Positions 35,221 to 44,130 of a stretch of 50,239 bases of DNA are shown here, in pieces. Both the position numbers and the translations under genes were made by a program. Under the pieces are notes generated by a model, which made no database searches, was not told the origin of the DNA, and saw only the letters and a list, made by a program, of their open reading frames with translations. This DNA comes from Arthrobacter castelli DSM 16402 (GTDB lineage Bacteria; Actinomycetota; Actinomycetes; Actinomycetales; Micrococcaceae). Each line of letters begins with the position of its first letter. Positions within the stretch are counted from its first letter, which is position 1. The stretch covers positions 1 to 50,239 of the forward strand of contig NZ_AUMN01000030.1 in assembly GCF_000430705.1 (NCBI RefSeq), read 5' to 3'.

Positions 35221-35893
35221 CGCTGATTCCTCCCAGGATCGTATCCAAACCGGCCAGAAAAAGCGCCCGGTCTGTTTGTTGGTTCGTCTCTAAATGGCCG
35301 TCGCGCACCAGATGGGGGTACTGGTCTTCTTGTGCGACGACATGCGCACGGGCGGCATCCTGCAGCTCAACTCCGGCCATGTGCTGCCAGGTGGAGTCGT
35401 TGAGCGCTACGCCGACCACATAGTTAGCCAGGACATGCCTGATCCTGATGAGTTGTTGTCCGTGCAGACCTGCATACTCCAAGGCGGCATGTAGAAATTC
35501 AGTGCGTTTCAGTACATTGGGTCCGATCGGAGGCCGTCCGACCAGGGCCGGCGACCAAGGATGGTCAAGCATGACTGAACGCCAGCCGTCGAGTAGCTCA
35601 ACGACATCGCACTTCCACTGCGCCGACAGCGCAGGTATCGGAACTGACCCAAAGATATGGTCAAAGGCGAGATCCATCAGGGCGTCTTTGGACCGGACAT
35701 GCCAATACAAGGCCGTCGCCGTGACCCCAAGCTCAGAGGCCATGCGACGCATAGTCAGCCCGTCGATTCCTTCCTGGTCCAGTATCTCCACGGCCCGCAC
35801 GATAATCGCCTCACGTGACAACTTGGAGACACGCTTGCGAGCCGGTGGTTTCTCCAACCACACAGTGCCGATCTGGCATTCCCTATCAGGCAT
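35201..35893 (-). CDS. TetR family transcriptional regulator
   Basis: 230 aa. DNA-binding domain about residues 24-70: KLSREAIIVRAVEILDQEGIDGLTMRRMASELGVTATALYWHVRSKDALMDLAFDHIFG, followed by the larger TetR/ActII-type C-terminal ligand domain. First gene of a minus-strand series (tetR, small protein, then ABC exporter), which is the usual setting for control of drug export. The inverted repeat at 35926-35936 upstream is a possible auto-operator. ATG could also be one of several; the one at 35893 is used. Confidence 0.93.
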   Translation of the reverse strand: MPDRECQIGTVWLEKPPARKRVSKLSREAIIVRAVEILDQEGIDGLTMRRMASELGVTATALYWHVRSKDALMDLAFDHIFGSVPIPALSAQWKCDVVELLDGWRSVMLDHPWSPALVGRPPIGPNVLKRTEFLHAALEYAGLHGQQLIRIRHVLANYVVGVALNDSTWQHMAGVELQDAARAHVVAQEDQYPHLVRDGHLETNQQTDRALFLAGLDTILGGISGARDQN

Positions 35894-35925
35894 GCCGCAT
35901 CTTGGTGTTGCTCATAATCCAAATA

Positions 35926-35936
35926 TAACAGTGTTA
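35926..35936. promoter_or_regulatory. Candidate TetR operator
   Basis: TAACA-g-TGTTA, an 11-bp perfect inverted repeat in an AT-rich patch, lies 33 bases upstream of the tetR start. Such short repeats with AACAnTGTT resemble operators of ActII/TetR-type regulators. Function is inferred. Confidence 0.45.
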
Positions 35937-36045
35937 AGTTTAGGTGCACCAGTTCAGACTGAACGCCGCAGCCGATACCAACTGTCCCCAGGCCCACCCC
36001 CCTTACGGGATGCTGGCGGTGTGCAGGAGACGGAGTGATGCTCGC

Positions 36046-36476
36046 GAGGGTTTCAGCAAGAGAAGTCACCTCAGGATTCAGGTCACTCCAGTCGTCGTTC
36101 TCAAGGCCGAGGTAGCCTGCCTTAGCGCGTTCCAATAGAGCCCGATCTGGTTCAGCGAGCATCGGCGCGCCGACATTCACCGCAACGTCTTTAGACACTA
36201 TTTGACCGGTGTCGAGGGTGACGATACTTCGAGCCAGGGTGAGCACTGTGTTCCGTTCGTCGCCTTCCAGGCCATGAAGGATTTCCGGAACGTTGTCCAT
36301 AACAGCGCTTCGGAGCATTGTCAGCGGAACCTCGGGCACAATTTCATCAAGGGCAGGTCCGCGTAGCACGCGATGTGCTGATAGCGCAGTTGCGATCAGG
36401 GTAATAACGTCGGGATCAGTTGCGGGTTGCGGAAGGCTGCCAGCAACGAGGTCTTCACGGAGCCACTCCCCCCGAG
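36046..36476 (-). pseudogene. Remnant of AadA-like aminoglycoside nucleotidyltransferase (ANT(3'')-type), catalytic half missing
   Basis: The minus-strand frame reads RGEWLREDLVAGSLPQPATD, PALDEIVPEVPLTMLRSAVM, GDERNTVLTLARSIVTLDTG and KDVAVNVGAPML, in the order of the C-terminal helical domain (DUF4111) of AadA. The N-terminal nucleotidyltransferase domain with the GS-x9-DxD motif (about 130 residues) is absent: directly upstream is the end of the TmrB-like gene. The C-terminus also lacks about 25 residues and the frame runs on into tetR in another phase. This fragment cannot adenylylate drugs. Deletion between two resistance-type genes is the likely origin. Confidence 0.8.
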
Positions 36477-36479
36477 TGG

Positions 36480-37028
36480 TCAGCCTGTTCGCGACTCGTT
36501 CGACTCTCGACTCAAGACGGCGTCTGCGATGCGCGAGGCAGCCTGTGCGGGCCTCAGCTGCGTGGTGTCGATGACCTCGGCCTCCTCGTGCATCCATGTA
36601 CGGGCGGCCTCGGCGTAGGCGTCAAGGTGCGCGAAACGAAATCCGGAGGGCCCCATCTTGGTGTCCTCCTGGATGCGCCTGCGCAGTGTGTCTTGGTCAG
36701 CGTGGAGGACGAAGTGGCGTACCGGGATGGCATGGTCGGCAAGGCCGATGCTGATCTCGCGCCAATATTGCTCGACGGGGACGGTCATGGGCATCACCAG
36801 AGTGCCGCCGGTGTAGTCGAGTACTCGGCGGGCTGTCTCGACGACAAGGGGTCGCCACGGCGGCCAGTGCTGGAAGTTGTCCGTCCAGGGCAACCCTGGC
36901 GTGATGTCCATGAGCGTCTCGCCGACCTTCTCGGCGTCGAACACCCGTGAATCCGGGATCAGCTGCTGTACGAGTGTACTCGTCGTCGTCTTGCCAGCAC
37001 CGTGGGTGCCATTAAGCCAAATGATCAC
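36480..37028 (-). CDS. TmrB-like P-loop ATPase
   Basis: 182 aa from GTG 37028, giving VIIWLNGTHGAGKTTTS, which aligns with the start of Bacillus TmrB (tunicamycin resistance). Walker A is GTHGAGKT (residues about 7-14). Further similar blocks are RVFDAEKVGETL, FQHWPPWRPLVVETARRVL, GTLVMPMTVP and VRHFVLHADQDTLRRRI. Such small AAA/shikimate kinase-like NTPases may phosphorylate or bind small molecules; for TmrB binding of tunicamycin was reported. The frame is open upstream to 37058. Its 3' end abuts the aadA remnant. Confidence 0.85.
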   Translation of the reverse strand: MIIWLNGTHGAGKTTTSTLVQQLIPDSRVFDAEKVGETLMDITPGLPWTDNFQHWPPWRPLVVETARRVLDYTGGTLVMPMTVPVEQYWREISIGLADHAIPVRHFVLHADQDTLRRRIQEDTKMGPSGFRFAHLDAYAEAARTWMHEEAEVIDTTQLRPAQAASRIADAVLSRESNESRTG

Positions 37029-37346
37029 GGAAACCAACACTACCGGCGTGCACAACACGCTTCGTCATCGGCTGTCAGCAGCATCCCGCATGACCATGCT
37101 TGGGTTTACCGGGACGCTCAAGGTCGCTCAGCACTCATCTCCAAAGCTCGGGTACTCTGGTCCCACTTGATGCGCATCTATTCGGCCGGCGGCCCGCTCT
37201 CATCGTCGGATTGAGCGGAATGTTATTCTAGCGACGGGATGAGACGCATCGTCTTGGTCGCCGACCGGCTAGTCGCGCCGAATGCCGCTACTCTTGCGGC
37301 CGTCCTGTTGGCGCTCAACCATCGCGAAGGTCAAGGAGCGCAACAG

Positions 37347-38123
37347 ATGATCAATCCTCAGCTACAAGGCAAAGTTGTGCTGGTTACCGGCGGTTCCGGC
37401 GGCATCGGGGCGGCGATCTGCCAGGCGTTCGATGCGGTCGGAGCTCGTCTCGCTGTGCACTTCGTCCAAGCGGCGTCAGAGCCGCCGCAGGGCGCTTCTT
37501 GGGAGCACATCACCCCGAAGCCTGCTGCCGCTTTGGAGTTCGTACGCTCATTGCGCGACGGCGTGGCAGTACAGCAAGACCTCAGCGAACCCGATGCGTG
37601 CACGACGCTCGTGGACAAGGTCGAGCAGGAGCTCGGACCGGTTGACGTCTTGGTCAATAACGCCGCACACTGCGAATCTCCCGACACGTTCGAAGACCTG
37701 ACTGAGGATGGCTTAGTGCGCCACTACCTCCTCAATAGCGCCGTACCGATCCGCCTGATCGCGGAGGTTTCCCGGCGGAGATCGGACACTGAACTGGCGG
37801 TGACGAACATCAGTACCGACGCGGCCCGAGCCTTCCCCGGTCAGATCGGATACGGCACCTCGAAGGCAGCACTGGAAGCTGCCACCCGCGCGGCTGCGCT
37901 CGACCTGGGCCCGACCGGCGTGCGTGTAAACGCCGTCGCGCCGGGCCCCATTCAGACTGGCTGGATGAGTGAGGAGATGGTCGCCCGAGCACCCGAAATG
38001 ATCCCGCTGGGGCGGGTCGGCTACCCCGATGACATCGCCGATACTTGTGTCTTCCTGAGTTCCTACCAAGCCAGGTTCATCACCGGCCAGGTCATACAAG
38101 TCGCTGGCGGACACGCGATCTGA
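37347..38123 (+). CDS. Short-chain dehydrogenase/reductase (SDR)
   Basis: 258 aa, ATG 37347 behind AAGGAGCG; the open frame from 37239 is not family sequence. Classical SDR: coenzyme motif TGGSGGIGAAI (residues about 14-24), NNAAH (NNAG-type motif), catalytic serine in NIS, YxxxK in YGTSKAALEAATRA, followed by NAVAPGPIQTGW. Typical of 3-oxoacyl-ACP reductase-like proteins. The first Ser-Tyr-Lys triad appears complete. Substrate unknown; monocistronic. Confidence 0.93.
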   Translation: MINPQLQGKVVLVTGGSGGIGAAICQAFDAVGARLAVHFVQAASEPPQGASWEHITPKPAAALEFVRSLRDGVAVQQDLSEPDACTTLVDKVEQELGPVDVLVNNAAHCESPDTFEDLTEDGLVRHYLLNSAVPIRLIAEVSRRRSDTELAVTNISTDAARAFPGQIGYGTSKAALEAATRAAALDLGPTGVRVNAVAPGPIQTGWMSEEMVARAPEMIPLGRVGYPDDIADTCVFLSSYQARFITGQVIQVAGGHAI

Positions 38124-38234
38124 CGGCGTCAGCGTCGGGGTCGCCCAGTCCCGTGAGCGGATTGTCCATCGACCAACCAATCAGCATGGCAAGTCGAACT
38201 GCCACCCCGTAGACCGATCCCTCACCAAGGCACA

Positions 38235-38885
38235 TTAGCCAGGCGATGTCCACGTGGCGGTGTAGCGCCAGAAAAGTCGGCGACGCATGCGGATCCCAGG
38301 CAAGACCCTCCGAGCAACGCGCTGAATCTCCTCGAACGACTCGGTCGCGGCGACCGTAGGAGCTTGCATGTGCGATGACGGCTGTGTCGCGCGGCCCGGA
38401 TGCCGCATCAGACCCACGAGCGGATTGAACGCCAAGGAGACCAGGGAAAGTGGCGTATCGGCTGGCGTTTCGCGGGCGAGGCCCACGATGACGATCCGTC
38501 CGCGCCGACGCATACTACGTTTTGCCTCGTGGAGTGTCGCCGCCAGAGGCATGTGATGCAGGGATGCAACGAACACAATCAGGTCGTACCCGCCCGGTTC
38601 CTCGTGCCCGAACGGTCGCTGCTCGATACGAACCGAGGCAAAGCTTGAAAGGTGGGCTGCTGCGGTTGCCGCGGCGCCTGGGTCAGGCTCGACACCGACG
38701 ACCTCGGGAAACAGTCGCGACAAGTGCACGACCAGTTTCCCGGTACCGCACCCGACATCCATCACAGAGTGCCCACCCTCGCGTTTCACGCCGCGAGCAT
38801 GGCGGAGAACGAATCCTGCGAACGCATCATTGTGCGACCAAGGGTGAGCCCGATTGAAACGGTCGAACGCCGCGAGCAGTCCCAT
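38235..38885 (-). CDS. Class I SAM-dependent methyltransferase
   Basis: 216 aa from ATG 38885 (a GTG three bases earlier is possible). Motif I VMDVGCGTGKLVVHL, acidic residue of the second strand in VVGVEPDP, motif around YDLIVFVASLHHM (strand 4) and RGRIVIVGLARE. N-terminus MGLLAAFDRFNRAHPWSHNDAF resembles methyltransferases acting on small molecules. The C-terminus is arginine-rich. Substrate unknown. Convergent with SDR gene and in line with APC permease. Confidence 0.9.
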   Translation of the reverse strand: MGLLAAFDRFNRAHPWSHNDAFAGFVLRHARGVKREGGHSVMDVGCGTGKLVVHLSRLFPEVVGVEPDPGAAATAAAHLSSFASVRIEQRPFGHEEPGGYDLIVFVASLHHMPLAATLHEAKRSMRRRGRIVIVGLARETPADTPLSLVSLAFNPLVGLMRHPGRATQPSSHMQAPTVAATESFEEIQRVARRVLPGIRMRRRLFWRYTATWTSPG

Positions 38886-39056
38886 CACACAACCGTACTG
38901 CGTCCCCGTCGCAATAGACGCTCCAACTGCGCCCGCTGGCCCGTTATGCCCGATAGCCGATCGTCAATCGGGACGGCCGCTCGCCAGCTGCTGATTCGGC
39001 TCTGCGGTGTCGTCATCGTATCGCTCATTCAGCCTGTCGATGACCTCTGGGACAAG

Positions 39057-40325
39057 TTACGTTGGGCGCCAGATGAGGCGGGCCAGTAGCGCGAGAGCGA
39101 TCACTGCGACGGGGATCAGCAGGTTGGGTGCGGCCGAGGGCGCCACGATGGCGCAGATGGCGATCACTGATACGGCGGCCGTTCGGCCGGCTCCTCGCAA
39201 CAGTTTGGCGCCTGAGAGGGAGGCCAGGATGTAGACGGCGACCACGAGCGTGGAGGGAACGACGATCAGGGTTTCGGTGCCCCAGTCCTGGCTGAAGGCC
39301 AGCACGAGCCCGGTGTAGGCGATCGCGGCGACGGCGATGACGCCGCCCCACGGCACCGACGAGGTCGACACGCGCGCCACTGTCGGTGGTAGCCAACCGT
39401 CGCGGGCCAGCGCGTACGCCAGCCGGGAGACGCCGGCGATGAAGGCGTTCGTGGTTCCCAGGCTGATGATCAGCGCCCCGAAGGCGGCGATGAGCGTGGC
39501 GTGCGGCCCGGCGAGGTTCTCCAGGAGCAGCGCGATAGCGACGTGATCGATGGCAGGGGTGCCGTAGGTCGCGGTGAGCACCACGGCTGCGGCTACGCCC
39601 ATGTACAGCATGGTCACGATTAATACCGTCGCGGTGACTGCTTTGGGCAGGTCCCGATCGGGGTCGCGGAACTCGCCGACTAGGTGAGAGATGGCCTCCC
39701 ACCCGGCGAAGGCGAAGAACAAGATGATGACCCCCTCACCTACCGGTCCCAGTCCGTGCGGCGCGAAGGGTGTCAACGTGCTGGCGTTCATATCCGGTAC
39801 GGCCGCGACGATCGCCAACACCAGCAGGAGGGCCACCCCGGCGGCCATCGCCAGCTGCACGACGGCACTGACCTTGAGTCCGATCAGGTTGGCCGCGGTA
39901 GCGCACCCGAGAATGACGCCGGCGATCAGGTAGGCAGCGCCGTGGCTGAGCCCGAACGCCTCCACCAGATAGTAGCCACCGGTCAGCGGCACTATGGTCT
40001 GCCCGACTGCGCCGGCGACGAAGAACATCCACCCCGCGATTCCGCCGGCCGTTCGACCGAGACCATGCGACACATACGTCGCTACTCCTCCCGCATCGGG
40101 ATACCGTCGAGCGAGTCGGGCGAAGAGCATGGCCAACGGCACGCCCATCAGGCAGGCCACCGCCCACGAGATCAGTGAGGCCGGTCCGGCTAGTGAGGCT
40201 ACCTGGCCGGGCAGGACAAGTACCCCGGCGCCGAGGATTGCGCTCACGTATAGAGCGATCCCGTGCCCGAGGCCAATGTGTCGACGCAGACCGGAAGACT
40301 GCTGAGCATCAGCGGGTGTGGCCAT
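39057..40325 (-). CDS. APC superfamily amino acid/polyamine permease
   Basis: 422 aa from ATG 40325; ATG 40349 is an alternative and no clear Shine-Dalgarno decides. About twelve membrane helices; helix 1 contains the APC substrate motif GAGVLVLPGQVASLAGPASLISW. SHLVGEFRDPDRDLPKAV is the typical loop before helix 7. Closest style is the YjeH/basic amino acid-type exporters and permeases. Divergent from the GlxA-like regulator 53 bases away; common control is likely. Confidence 0.88.
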   Translation of the reverse strand: MATPADAQQSSGLRRHIGLGHGIALYVSAILGAGVLVLPGQVASLAGPASLISWAVACLMGVPLAMLFARLARRYPDAGGVATYVSHGLGRTAGGIAGWMFFVAGAVGQTIVPLTGGYYLVEAFGLSHGAAYLIAGVILGCATAANLIGLKVSAVVQLAMAAGVALLLVLAIVAAVPDMNASTLTPFAPHGLGPVGEGVIILFFAFAGWEAISHLVGEFRDPDRDLPKAVTATVLIVTMLYMGVAAAVVLTATYGTPAIDHVAIALLLENLAGPHATLIAAFGALIISLGTTNAFIAGVSRLAYALARDGWLPPTVARVSTSSVPWGGVIAVAAIAYTGLVLAFSQDWGTETLIVVPSTLVVAVYILASLSGAKLLRGAGRTAAVSVIAICAIVAPSAAPNLLIPVAVIALALLARLIWRPT

Positions 40326-40378
40326 GCCTTCAACGTTGGCAGCGGACATCACTTGAAGGAAGTGGCACAATAGCCAGT

Positions 40379-41371
40379 ATGCGCAAGAAATCTGACACAC
40401 ATCGGGTAGTCGCTGTCGCTCTTCCCGGTGTCCCGGTGTTCGAGTTGGCGTCCGCCATTGAGATTCTGGGCACCGACCGCAGCGACATCACGGACGACTG
40501 GTACGACTTTGAGCTCGTGGCCAGCGGCGACGCGGTCACCATCGGCGGCGGCTTGCTAGCACCGAGTGGCCGGGGCCTGGCTGCCTTCGTTGATGCCGAC
40601 ACCGTCATCGTTCCCGCCTGCGCAAACGTGCACGGGGCCAGCCCACCCCATGTTTTGGACGCACTTCGTGCGGCTCACAGGCGCGGAACCCGGATCGTGT
40701 CACTGTGCTCGGGCGCTTTCGTCCTTGCCGAAGCAGGATTGCTGAGCGGCCGGCGAGCTACTACCCACTGGATGCACGCCGACCTCTTGGCCCATCGCTA
40801 CCCGGACGTTCAGGTTGACGCCAGTGCCCTGTACGTCGAGGATGACGGGATCTGGACTTCCGCCGGCAGCGCGGCCGCGATCGACCTCTGCCTGGAGCTG
40901 GTCCACGCCGACCTCGGGGCCTCTATCGCCAACGAGGTGGCCCGTCGGGTGGTAACCGCGCCACACCGCAACGGCGGCCAGGCGCAGTTCATCCGGAGCC
41001 CGCGCCGCGTGAGTTCCGACGACGCCGATATCCATTCCTGGGCGAGGGCGCACCTTGACACGGCCACCGTCGCCGCGATGGCTACCCACGGCAGGATCAG
41101 CCATCGCACCTTGGTGCGTCGTTTCAAGTCCCGCACCAACCTCACTCCACAGCAGTGGCTCCGGCGCGAGCGACTCACCGCGGCCCAGGAACTTCTCGAG
41201 AGCAGCCATCTCACCATCGAGGCAATCGCCAGGCAGGCCGGATTCGGCAGTGCCGCGAACCTCCGCGCACAGTTCACACGGACATTCGGCGTCGCCCCAT
41301 CCGCCTTCCGAAGCACCTTCGGCGCCACACGAACACCGGGCCAGGATAGGGCGACCCACGGCGTGGCGTGA
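40379..41371 (+). CDS. GlxA/FtrA-type AraC family transcriptional regulator
   Basis: 330 aa. N-terminal DJ-1/PfpI-like amidase domain (about 8-190) with CSGAFVLAEAGLLSGRRATTHW at the nucleophile elbow; the C is conserved but in regulators of this type it is usually not catalytic. C-terminal AraC DNA-binding domain (about 220-318): ATHGRISHRTLVRRFKSRTNLTPQQWLRRERLTAAQELLESSHLTIEAIARQAGFGSAANLRAQFTRTFGVAPSAFR in conserved order. Divergent from an APC permease, which it probably controls, with amine or amino acid derived signals as candidates. Confidence 0.94.
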   Translation: MRKKSDTHRVVAVALPGVPVFELASAIEILGTDRSDITDDWYDFELVASGDAVTIGGGLLAPSGRGLAAFVDADTVIVPACANVHGASPPHVLDALRAAHRRGTRIVSLCSGAFVLAEAGLLSGRRATTHWMHADLLAHRYPDVQVDASALYVEDDGIWTSAGSAAAIDLCLELVHADLGASIANEVARRVVTAPHRNGGQAQFIRSPRRVSSDDADIHSWARAHLDTATVAAMATHGRISHRTLVRRFKSRTNLTPQQWLRRERLTAAQELLESSHLTIEAIARQAGFGSAANLRAQFTRTFGVAPSAFRSTFGATRTPGQDRATHGVA

Positions 41372-41624
41372 AAGACGACGTGCCTTCGATCAAGGCGGTG
41401 CCATCCCCGGCGACCACGACTGCTCGGTCATGATCTCAAGGGGCCCACGCCGACCCGGTAGCCGATCCGCTTGCGGTGACGGAGGAGTTGTCCGACGGTA
41501 CCCTGCCCACGGCTGATGCATCACCGCATGCCGTTCAGCCTGCGGGACATCGATCGCCGGTGTCGGGGTAGAGATGATCAGGATAGGTCCTTGAAGTAGC
41601 GCGCGACGGGTCGGCCAAGCCCGT
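41372..41624. other. Gene-free stretch
   Basis: 253 bases between convergent genes with no convincing reading frame and no recognised repeats. Confidence 0.35.
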
Positions 41625-42361
41625 TTATTGTGAGCGCCGCGCCATCACCAGGGCCCCGCGTTTGGTCACCGGCAGTGGTAGAGGGCCCCGGGTAGCCAGT
41701 ACGCCAGCAAGCTGGTCGGCCTGCGGCTGAGGGACGAAGCGGGCGCGGAGGTAGTCCCGGATGGCTTCGCAGTCAGGCAGCCGGATCAGCGGCGCGTCCC
41801 AAGGCTCGGTTGCAGCCGATCCGAAGACAGCCTCGACCAGGCGTGGGGCGTCCTCGGTGTCGAATGGGGTCCGGCTCGGGCGCCAGTACGGTGCCAGCTC
41901 CGGTGAGTCGGCGTGGGAGATCGTGCCCGCGATGAAAAGTCCGCCGGGCGCAACACCCGGTGTGCCTCGCGTAGCCCGCACTCGGGCCGCTCCAGGTGGT
42001 CCAGCACATTGACCGCGACAATGGCGTCGTACCCTGCATCCGGGAAGGGAAGCGCTGTGATGTCGGCGTGCAGCGCCGGTCCGTACCGGCGCGCGGCTTC
42101 GACCATGGCGGCGGCGGCATCGACGCCGGTCACCTGCAGCGTGCTATCGGCTGCCGCTGAAGCCAGGGCACCCTCGCCGCACCCTGTGTCGAGCACTTGC
42201 ACGGCACAGGCTTCGAGCAGGAACTGGACGATTCGGGCGTGCAGATCCGCTCCGTGGCCGCCGTGGGCGGCCGTGAGGCGGACGCCGAGCCGGTAGCGGT
42301 CTGGGTCGGCGTCGTAATCCCTCGGTGTAGGCACAGAATTATTGTCGCGCCGCAGCACCAT
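41625..42361 (-). pseudogene. SAM-dependent methyltransferase interrupted by a frameshift
   Basis: The minus frame from about 42361 (alternative GTG 42334) encodes a methyltransferase with motif I VLDTGCGEGALASAA, VTGVDAAAAMVEAAR, DAGYDAIVAVNVLDHLERPECGLREAHRVLRP and then loses homology. The next frame continues exactly there with GGLFIAGTISHADSPELAPYW to a natural end (ALVMARRSQ). One missing base in the C/G run near 41942-41950 explains it: adding one G restores VLRPGGLF. Either a recent inactivating mutation or a sequencing error. The full protein would be about 245 aa. Confidence 0.82.
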
Positions 42362-42495
42362 ACGACTCAATTGATGCCCGCATAAGAACCACAGTGACGA
42401 CATCGACCCCATCTCACCAAGCGACCGGATTGACCAAACACCAACAGCTATATGGTGTCCGCTGCACCATCCCCCGCTGAGCTTAAATCGCGCTG

Positions 42496-43236
42496 TTAGC
42501 TGGTGAAGGTTGGATCGGCGACGTGTGCGTTTGCCAATCGGCCTTTTGGCTCCTCCCAGTCTTCTTGGCGTCCCAATGCGGTGATATCGAGCAGCCGATA
42601 GGCGTGCATCATCACCTCGACCCCACGGCCGTAGGTGGCGTAGGTGTGGAAGATCTCGTCACCATCACGCAGGAAGGCGCTGATCCCTGGCTGCTCACCG
42701 ACATAGTCGACCAGCCATGCCATTCCCGCGGCCGGCAGTTCGTCGGTGTCCCGGAAGTTGTAGCTGTTGGGTGTGACGTCCGGATCCAGCGAGACGTGAA
42801 AATCGTAGTTGAAGTCGCTGCCGTGCGAGGAATACCAGGGGAACGTCCAGCCTCGGGCTTGCCGGTAGGCGGCCAGTTTTGGGAATGGGGCGCGAGACAC
42901 GGCGGCGAAGGAGGTGTCGCGCGCGGCCAAGTGAGCGCGGGTGCCGTCGCTCAGGTCGTCGGCCATCCCGGTGCAGCTGAGGCAACCCTTCTCCCACGAA
43001 GGATCGAACATGAAGTGCTGCAGTATTAGCTGGTTACGTCCCTCGAACAGGTCCACCAGTGCGACCTCACCGTCCGGGCCGGTAAACCGATAGTCCTTCT
43101 CGACCCGCACCATAGGCAGCCGCCGGCGCTCGGCGCTGAGCCTGTCCAGTGCCTGGGTCATGTCCTTCTCCTTGGCCAACAGCTCCCGACGAGCCTGCAG
43201 CCACTGTTCACGGGTGACAACTTGTGGACGTGCCAT
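42496..43236 (-). CDS. DUF899 family thioredoxin-like protein
   Basis: 246 aa from ATG 43236 with GGAGGG upstream; ATG 43248 is possible. DUF899 features: PQVVTREQWLQARRELLAKEKDMTQALDRLSAERRRLPMVRVEKDYRF, LVDLFEGRNQLILQHFMFDPSWEKGCLSCTGMAD, and GWTFPWYSSHGSDFNYDF. The fold is thioredoxin-like; CLSC is the possible CxxC redox centre. Function is unproven; perhaps redox or detoxification. Divergent from the HxlR regulator, its likely controller. Confidence 0.92.
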   Translation of the reverse strand: MARPQVVTREQWLQARRELLAKEKDMTQALDRLSAERRRLPMVRVEKDYRFTGPDGEVALVDLFEGRNQLILQHFMFDPSWEKGCLSCTGMADDLSDGTRAHLAARDTSFAAVSRAPFPKLAAYRQARGWTFPWYSSHGSDFNYDFHVSLDPDVTPNSYNFRDTDELPAAGMAWLVDYVGEQPGISAFLRDGDEIFHTYATYGRGVEVMMHAYRLLDITALGRQEDWEEPKGRLANAHVADPTFTS

Positions 43237-43256
43237 GGTTCCCTCCAAGCATCTAA

Positions 43257-43327
43257 GTGTGCGTGATACAAGTAACTGTAAGGAGTCGCACTATCATCAT
43301 GCAAGTAGTTGAGGTAGATTCGATGTC
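43257..43327. promoter_or_regulatory. Divergent DUF899/hxlR promoter region with repeated CAAGTA
   Basis: CAAGTA occurs at 43269-43274 and 43302-43307, 33 bases (about three helical turns) apart, in the short region between the two start codons. HxlR regulators often bind paired sites; this is a candidate only. Confidence 0.35.
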
Positions 43328-43819
43328 ATGCTGGGTCGGACGTATGAACGCGAGAACTGCTCCGCGGCGCGCGCGCTGGAACTCGTGGGCGAGAGGTGGA
43401 GTTTGCTGATTATCCGCAACGGCGCGTTCGCCGGCATGACCCGCTTCTCCGAGTTCGAACGCCGCCTCGGCGTGGCGCCCAACATCCTCGCCAAGCGGCT
43501 CGCTGACTTCGTAACAAACGGGCTCATGGAAGTAGTAGACAGTGAGGCGGGACCGCGCGGACGGAGCTACCGGCTTACCGCCAAGGGTCGCGAGCTGAAC
43601 GAGGTGATCATGGTCTTGACGGCATGGGGAGACCGGTGGGCGGCACCCAACGGCCCTCCGGTCGTCTATGAGCACGCCGGTTGCGGCGGTACGGTGGCCA
43701 TGACCACGACGTGCACCGGTTGCGAAGCCCACCCTAGTGGCACCGACGTGGTCGCACGCACGGGGCCAGGCGCAACCGCATATCAACGCGCTGCCATGGA
43801 GAATCGCCCATCCCAGTGA
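43328..43819 (+). CDS. HxlR family transcriptional regulator with C-terminal zinc-ribbon-like tail
   Basis: 163 aa. HxlR winged helix: CSAARALELVGERWSLLIIRNGAFAGMTRFSEFERRLGVAPNILAKRLADFVTNGLMEVVDSEAGPRGRSYRLTAKG in conserved order. The C-terminal half carries cysteines HAGCGG and TTCTGCE that could form a small zinc site, as in longer HxlR members. C11 at the family position is present, a redox-sensing cysteine in some (for example YodB/HypR). Probably controls the divergent DUF899 gene. Confidence 0.93.
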   Translation: MLGRTYERENCSAARALELVGERWSLLIIRNGAFAGMTRFSEFERRLGVAPNILAKRLADFVTNGLMEVVDSEAGPRGRSYRLTAKGRELNEVIMVLTAWGDRWAAPNGPPVVYEHAGCGGTVAMTTTCTGCEAHPSGTDVVARTGPGATAYQRAAMENRPSQ

Positions 43820-44067
43820 ACCATCGGCAGGCGCGACGGGGCTGGGTTCTGTCGGGTCACACCGCCGGGCGCTGCGAAGTTTGGCTGTGAGGGTCCTGAG
43901 CTCCACGGGCCTGGCGCCGCAGACGCAAGGGATCGGATTTGCGCGAGGATGTCACGATGCCCTACAGCAAGTCCATCCCCGAAAGCGGGCCCGAATGGAG
44001 TTCACCGATGATTTTCGGTGATACATCCCGTCTAGATCCGAGGATGGAAATAGCGAAGGGAGAATTC
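43820..44067 (+). other. Gene-poor leader upstream of the RibD/DHFR-like gene
   Basis: About 250 bases without a convincing gene. A short frame from 43939 exists but has no family marks. It may contain the promoter of the downstream gene. Confidence 0.3.
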
Positions 44068-44130
44068 ATGACAAGCTGCATAGTGGCAACCAGTCCCGAC
44101 GTTGGTTGCGTGGACCAATGGGACGTGTAA
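44068..44130 (+). CDS. Possible 20-residue leader peptide
   Basis: ATG 44068 has a good GAAGGGAG site five bases before it and opens a 20-codon frame (MTSCIVATSPDVGCVDQWDV) whose end overlaps the next gene's ATG at 44118 by 13 bases. The next gene itself has no Shine-Dalgarno sequence, so translation coupling through this short frame would make sense. No homologue is known to me. Confidence 0.35.
   Translation: MTSCIVATSPDVGCVDQWDV

Noticed and set aside
43939-44130. A 63-codon frame ahead of the DHFR-like gene
   Set aside because: No domain and no good start; only the last 20 codons have a ribosome binding site and are listed separately.
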